NCBI GenBank assembly: GCA_910591455.2
Contig: OU342806.1
Coordinates: 20,563,535-20,627,534 of the forward strand
Reading direction: 5' to 3'
DNA length: 64,000 bases
DNA from: Pholis gunnellus
Lineage: Eukaryota > Chordata > Actinopteri > Perciformes > Pholidae
In this document: positions 25,021 through 64,000 of the stretch, in pieces
Numbering within the stretch: position 1 is the first letter of the stretch
How the letters are laid out: the number at the start of each line of letters is the position of its first letter
Notes under the pieces: model-generated
The model's input: the letters and a program-made list of their open reading frames with translations, nothing else
Database searches by the model: none
What the model was told of the DNA's origin: nothing
Translations under genes and position numbers: made by a program

Positions 25021-27639
25021 GAAGACGACTCCCCCTCCGAAAGAGCCTCTTTCTCATCGACTAACCGCTCTTCCACACTTTGCCTCCTTTTTTACACACT
25101 GTGTTAAATTTCTATTCTTTCTCATCCTTTTTACCTTTTGACGGCCTTCTTTGTGTGCAGGCTGTGGGAAAGTTTCCCGTAATGGTGAGGTCATCCACCG
25201 ACAACCCTCCCCCCCACACCACCACCACCACCTCCATCACCCCCACCCCCCACACAGACACACACACACACACACCATCCCTACACCCCCCTCTACTCCC
25301 CTCATGCAGTCCCTCTTTCTCCAGGCCCGGGCAGGACTGGGATGTGTCCCCAGGTCTATCTGTCCCACTTCCAGCTCCTCAGCTCTCTCCACAGAGACCA
25401 GGAACCTGAATAAAGCCTCATTCAAAAACTGGTATCTGATGACCTGGCCTCTAAAAGCCTCAACTAACACACAGAGAGGCTGGAGACAGATGGATCAGCA
25501 GGTCTGTGAGGCACCTGGAGGCCTATCGGGCTTTTAAACCACCTTTTTGTCCCTGTGTCTCAAACACACACACACACACGCACGCACGCACAAGCTTGGA
25601 TATACTTTGACATTGCCAAGTTTATTCAAGAGTGGTGGTTCTTCCTGCATGTGTGGACCTACTCAGCTCCATTTGCAACTGTTTCTTGGTATAAAACTGA
25701 TGTGAGTAGAAAAGCGAGTAAGGAAGAGAATAACTTTTAAAATCTGAAATAAATATTCAGAAAATCATCCAGAAATTGAGTATTTTCAAAATACCTTCAA
25801 GTTCTGTGCAGTCTAGCGCGGGCTTAACTAAGCGGTACTTGGATCCATTGTGACGTGTGAAATTTGGTGGCTGATTACTGCCATCTATTAGCAAAACTGT
25901 AAACTGCAACTTTAGATTTTAAAGTGTCAGCTCACCACAAAACAGCATGTTCGCTCACATCGAGTTTATCTAGACATGCAACTGGTTTTACTGTTATTTG
26001 TCGAGGTTTTGAAATGCTCGTTTTACACTCACATGACTTATTGTCAACAAATCAAGTGAAAAGAACAACACCAATAATGCTAACACGCATTGTGTGTGTG
26101 CATCAAAGCCAGATATAAGATCTCCCTCTGTGTCACAGGGCTCCACTGTTGTCTAGAAACTACTAAAAAGCCATCAACGAGCCACACTGTGGCACAGGGT
26201 GACATGTTCCTTCATCACCATGAACACGCGCTCTGTATTTTCTTTGACTCCATCCTACATACACTGTCCTGCTGCCCCAAATACTCAGGAGAGCGCCGAA
26301 TGGGCCTGAGAGCCACAGACAGAGTATATGAAGGTATGTTTTGAGTGATAGACCAGCACATTGTTGGTTTTGAGCTATTCATTAGAAAACTGTTTCATTC
26401 AAATTTAAATCAAAAACAATCCCAAATCTCCTCCATTATAACACAGTGGATCTCAAAAGCAGGGCAAACCTTCTTTATGTGAATATCACCATTTGTATAC
26501 GTTGCTTTGAGCCTTACTTTGTTTTTGGCCTAAATCATTTCTAACATGCTTTTTGTTTGTGTGAATCCAAGAAGTGTCACTGTGACAATATTAACTTGTT
26601 TGCAGATCTTGTGGCAATTATGAGGAGGGTTGGGTCACCACCACCACATTGTTGTTTTCATCTGTTAAATCAACATTAAAAAAGAGCTCATCATAAAAAT
26701 GAAACATAACAGTCTGCAAGGCTGGATACCACAGAGAGCAAATAACAACATGTTTTCTCTTGGTGAGACTTTGGCGCATCAACGCTTTAATATGATCTCA
26801 GAATTAGAGACGCCTCGGTAAATGACCGACGTTCATTTACAAATCAGCAAATCAAGATGCCTGTGATGAACAGAGGAAGCTGTGAAAGGAAATAATAGTG
26901 AGGCGGACTTTAATCGTGACATTTCTCACAGTGACTGTATTTGATCTCTTATTAGAGAAAATCGGAAATAACGTTTTTCATGGCACAATAACTCTACATA
27001 AATCTGTATCGAGTTATTGTAAAAGGAACATATTGACATCCGTATTAGTAATACAACAAGTATGAGTGGGCAGCTTATGTAGTATCTTACTGGTATGTGA
27101 AATACTTCAACAATATGTGAAATAAACATATACATTCTAAGGTTCACTGCCTTTAAACCTAATGTACACTATGTTAATATACAAAAATATATGACAAGTA
27201 TATTTAGGGGAAAAAAAGACTTCTGTCACATCTGTAAAAAGGGATAAATACTATAAACAGAACACAATAAATCCATCGTAAGTACAAGGAGACCACATTA
27301 CTGGCTTTGTCGTGTGACGATATCATTGGTTTTGTTTTAACATAGAAAAATGGGCCTGTGGCTCGCACAAACGTGATGTTGATACCTGATTCACACATGT
27401 TACCAAAAATAAAAAGCTTTTACAGTTATAGTCATACTAAAAAAAAAAAATGTTCATGTGCAGAATATCAGATATTCTCCAAGTTGTATCAGTAAATGTG
27501 TTGTATTGTTTGGGCTGTGACTGCCAGCAGAAAGCAAAGTCAGTATATGGTACATTTAGAGTATGCTTGAAGATACAGTCAGATTAAGTAGAAATCTGAT
27601 TTTCATACTAGATCCCCTGGGGGAAAGGGCTGATGTTAT
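25021..27639. other. Intergenic DNA downstream of tns3
   Basis: Just right of the GC-rich block comes a pyrimidine tract and TTGTGTGCAG (25152-25161), followed 24 nt later by GTGAGG. That is a weak exon-like signal only. CA runs at 25250-25275 and 25563-25580. The rest is AT-rich, with no exon recognised. Confidence 0.45.
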
Positions 27640-27958
27640 ACCATTTTTTATTTATTTATTTTTAAATCCCAAGGATCCATCTTAAAGCGTCCTGCTGATG
27701 AGTTTAACTTTATACGTGACAATCGTGGCTCCCTCTGGTGGCGGCATCCTTTAGTGCAGTCAGTACTAAATACACACGTTTATCCGTTCGGATGGACCAA
27801 CAGGACCAGGGTGCTGGAGTGTGAGGGTTTAGAGGGGTTTTTTGGCTCTTGGGAGGAAGAGTTTGTTTATTTTGTTTTGGGATCCACACTCATATATTTA
27901 TACAATGATGGGGTTGGAAGTTGATCCCCAGTCCAGGCTCTTCACTCTGTCCTCCTCC
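27640..27958 (-). other. tns3: Probable tns3 3' UTR with poly(A) signals
   Basis: Downstream of the stop there is no coding potential. Reading the minus strand, AATAAA occurs at 27866-27871 and, three times overlapping, at 27647-27660. Either could direct polyadenylation; the cluster is the stronger candidate. A CTCF-like motif lies inside this stretch. The true 3' end cannot be fixed from sequence. Confidence 0.5.
27729..27744 (-). promoter_or_regulatory. CTCF-like motif (minus orientation)
   Basis: The top strand reads CTCCCTCTGGTGGCGG. Its reverse complement holds GCCACCAGAGGG, the core of the vertebrate CTCF consensus. It sits in the presumed 3' UTR of tns3. Confidence 0.45.
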
Positions 27959-62919
<34,961 letters not shown>

Positions 62920-64000
62920 CTGAGAGAGAGGCATATATTCAGATGGTGATGCATTTTACACTCCTCAGTTCACCTACATGTACCTGAAGTCGTATCTAAC
63001 CATGCAGATAGTTTGATTTTTATGTGCCGAGGTTTTGAGATATCTATCTCTGAGATTTCTGTCTCTGATGGGCCACTCAGCAAAAACTCATGCTGTGCAG
63101 CCAAACCCACAGAGATGAAGATCATGTGGTGTGATCGAAAGCTCTAGTCTAGAACATACTAAATAGAGCATGATATTGTTTTCTCAACCACAGAATTATC
63201 TCGATTCATAAATATGTCAGCTTTAATTTGGGGGAAATCTGTTTTGCATTGCATTTTCTTCCTCCTTGACAAATGAATATATATTACCCACAATGCAACT
63301 CAACGTCTGACAGCTCAGTCAAATATTTGTGTGTGTTATGCCAGCAGCAGCTACTGTAGCCTTGAGCCACTATCCTCAGTACAAGTCTGGTAAACTCACT
63401 TCTTTTAGACTTCACACTCTGTTTTGTTTTAATTTTCACACCTGTCAGCCCCAACCAACAATCAGACGTCACTCAGTTTTATACAACTTTGCATAATGCA
63501 CTCGCTCACTCAAGCACATAGAGGGACAATGGATATGGATATCTGATGGATAATCAGATATTCCTCAACAATGAGTCAGCCATGAACAGCGCACGAGCAC
63601 GCCAACAGTGCAGAAACCAACCTCATCATCCTCTTTATTCGGCATTTTCAGTGGATATTGATTTGCGTCAAACTAACCTATCCCATCATTCCACGCTTAG
63701 ACATGCAAAAGAGGATGTTAATAACTTTTTATAATTCACATTTAGACCATAAAATAGAAAACATGCAGCCACATAAACCGCAAAGGCTGTAATGTAATGT
63801 TTGCTCCAAAAATGCTTTCCAACGAAATTTAAAAAATGTTGTGTCTTCTAGGCCCAGACTCTGTCATGGAGGTAAATTAAGAGTCAATAAATTCGCTAGT
63901 GTCCAGCGCCAACAGGATCCCTGCCCGAAAATCAAATAACAGTCTAGTTCAAAGTCTCCTCAATCAGCCGTCCTGTTCCTGCCCTTTGGCTGTTGGAGAC
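62920..64000 (-). other. tns3 intron at window edge
   Basis: No exon of the phosphatase-like core is visible. The cysteine-containing HCxxGxxR loop region must lie beyond the window. A stretch with TGTGCCGAGGTTTTGAGATA (63023) resembles a diverged interspersed repeat also hinted at near 25990. Confidence 0.5.

Noticed and set aside
24615..25076. 153-codon minus and 125-codon plus frames in the GC-rich block
   Set aside because: Both are open because stop codons are rare in GC-rich, CGG-repeat DNA. Poly-Pro/Leu or poly-Gly tracts come from the triplet repeat, and neither protein is recognisable.

Overview
This window looks like nuclear DNA from a percomorph-type teleost fish. The evidence is an exon-intron gene with GT-AG introns, a predicted tensin protein close to vertebrate tensin 3, very abundant (CA)n/(GT)n microsatellites, and many short interspersed repeats of kinds I recognise from spiny-rayed fish. 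The species cannot be named from the sequence. No bacterial operon, CRISPR array or rRNA gene was seen.

The only gene I can support is a tensin, best matched to tns3, on the minus strand. It occupies the right-hand 35 kb, and its 5' end lies beyond position 64000. Twenty-one exons (62919 down to 27959) join with consistent splice phases into one open frame of about 1,109 codons ending in TGA. In order they encode the tail of the PTP/PTEN-like domain, the C2 domain, a long Ser/Pro-rich linker, an SH2 domain with an intact F-I-V-R-D-S motif, and a C-terminal PTB domain. Two further in-phase cassette exons (45 and 105 nt) and a possible alternative first exon at 43.4 kb are candidates only. Tensins link integrin tails and actin at focal adhesions: the PTB contacts beta-integrin tails, the SH2 binds phosphotyrosine, and the N-terminal half binds membrane or actin.

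Positions 1 to about 27.6 kb lie downstream of the tensin 3' UTR and hold no recognisable protein gene. They contain repeats: degenerate ~180 bp tandem units at 8 kb, a 60 bp tandem duplication at 10.2 kb, a hAT-like MITE at 10.7 kb, a fold-back repeat at 13.1-13.8 kb, and copies of a dispersed family. They also contain one strongly promoter-like GC-rich block at 24.55-25.02 kb with ETS, YY1 and AP-1 type sites. Two CTCF-like motifs in convergent orientation (22.59 and 27.73 kb) flank that block.

The tensin introns carry most of the other repeats: a MITE end, a TTAATCGATTA-type element pair, a SINE/MITE-like family in opposite orientations, a LINE 3' tail, and a non-autonomous element with a truncated RecQ-like helicase fragment at 58 kb. 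I found nothing that clearly amounts to a new multi-gene system. The most useful leads are the unassigned promoter-like island, the possible short-tensin promoter and the two cassette exons.
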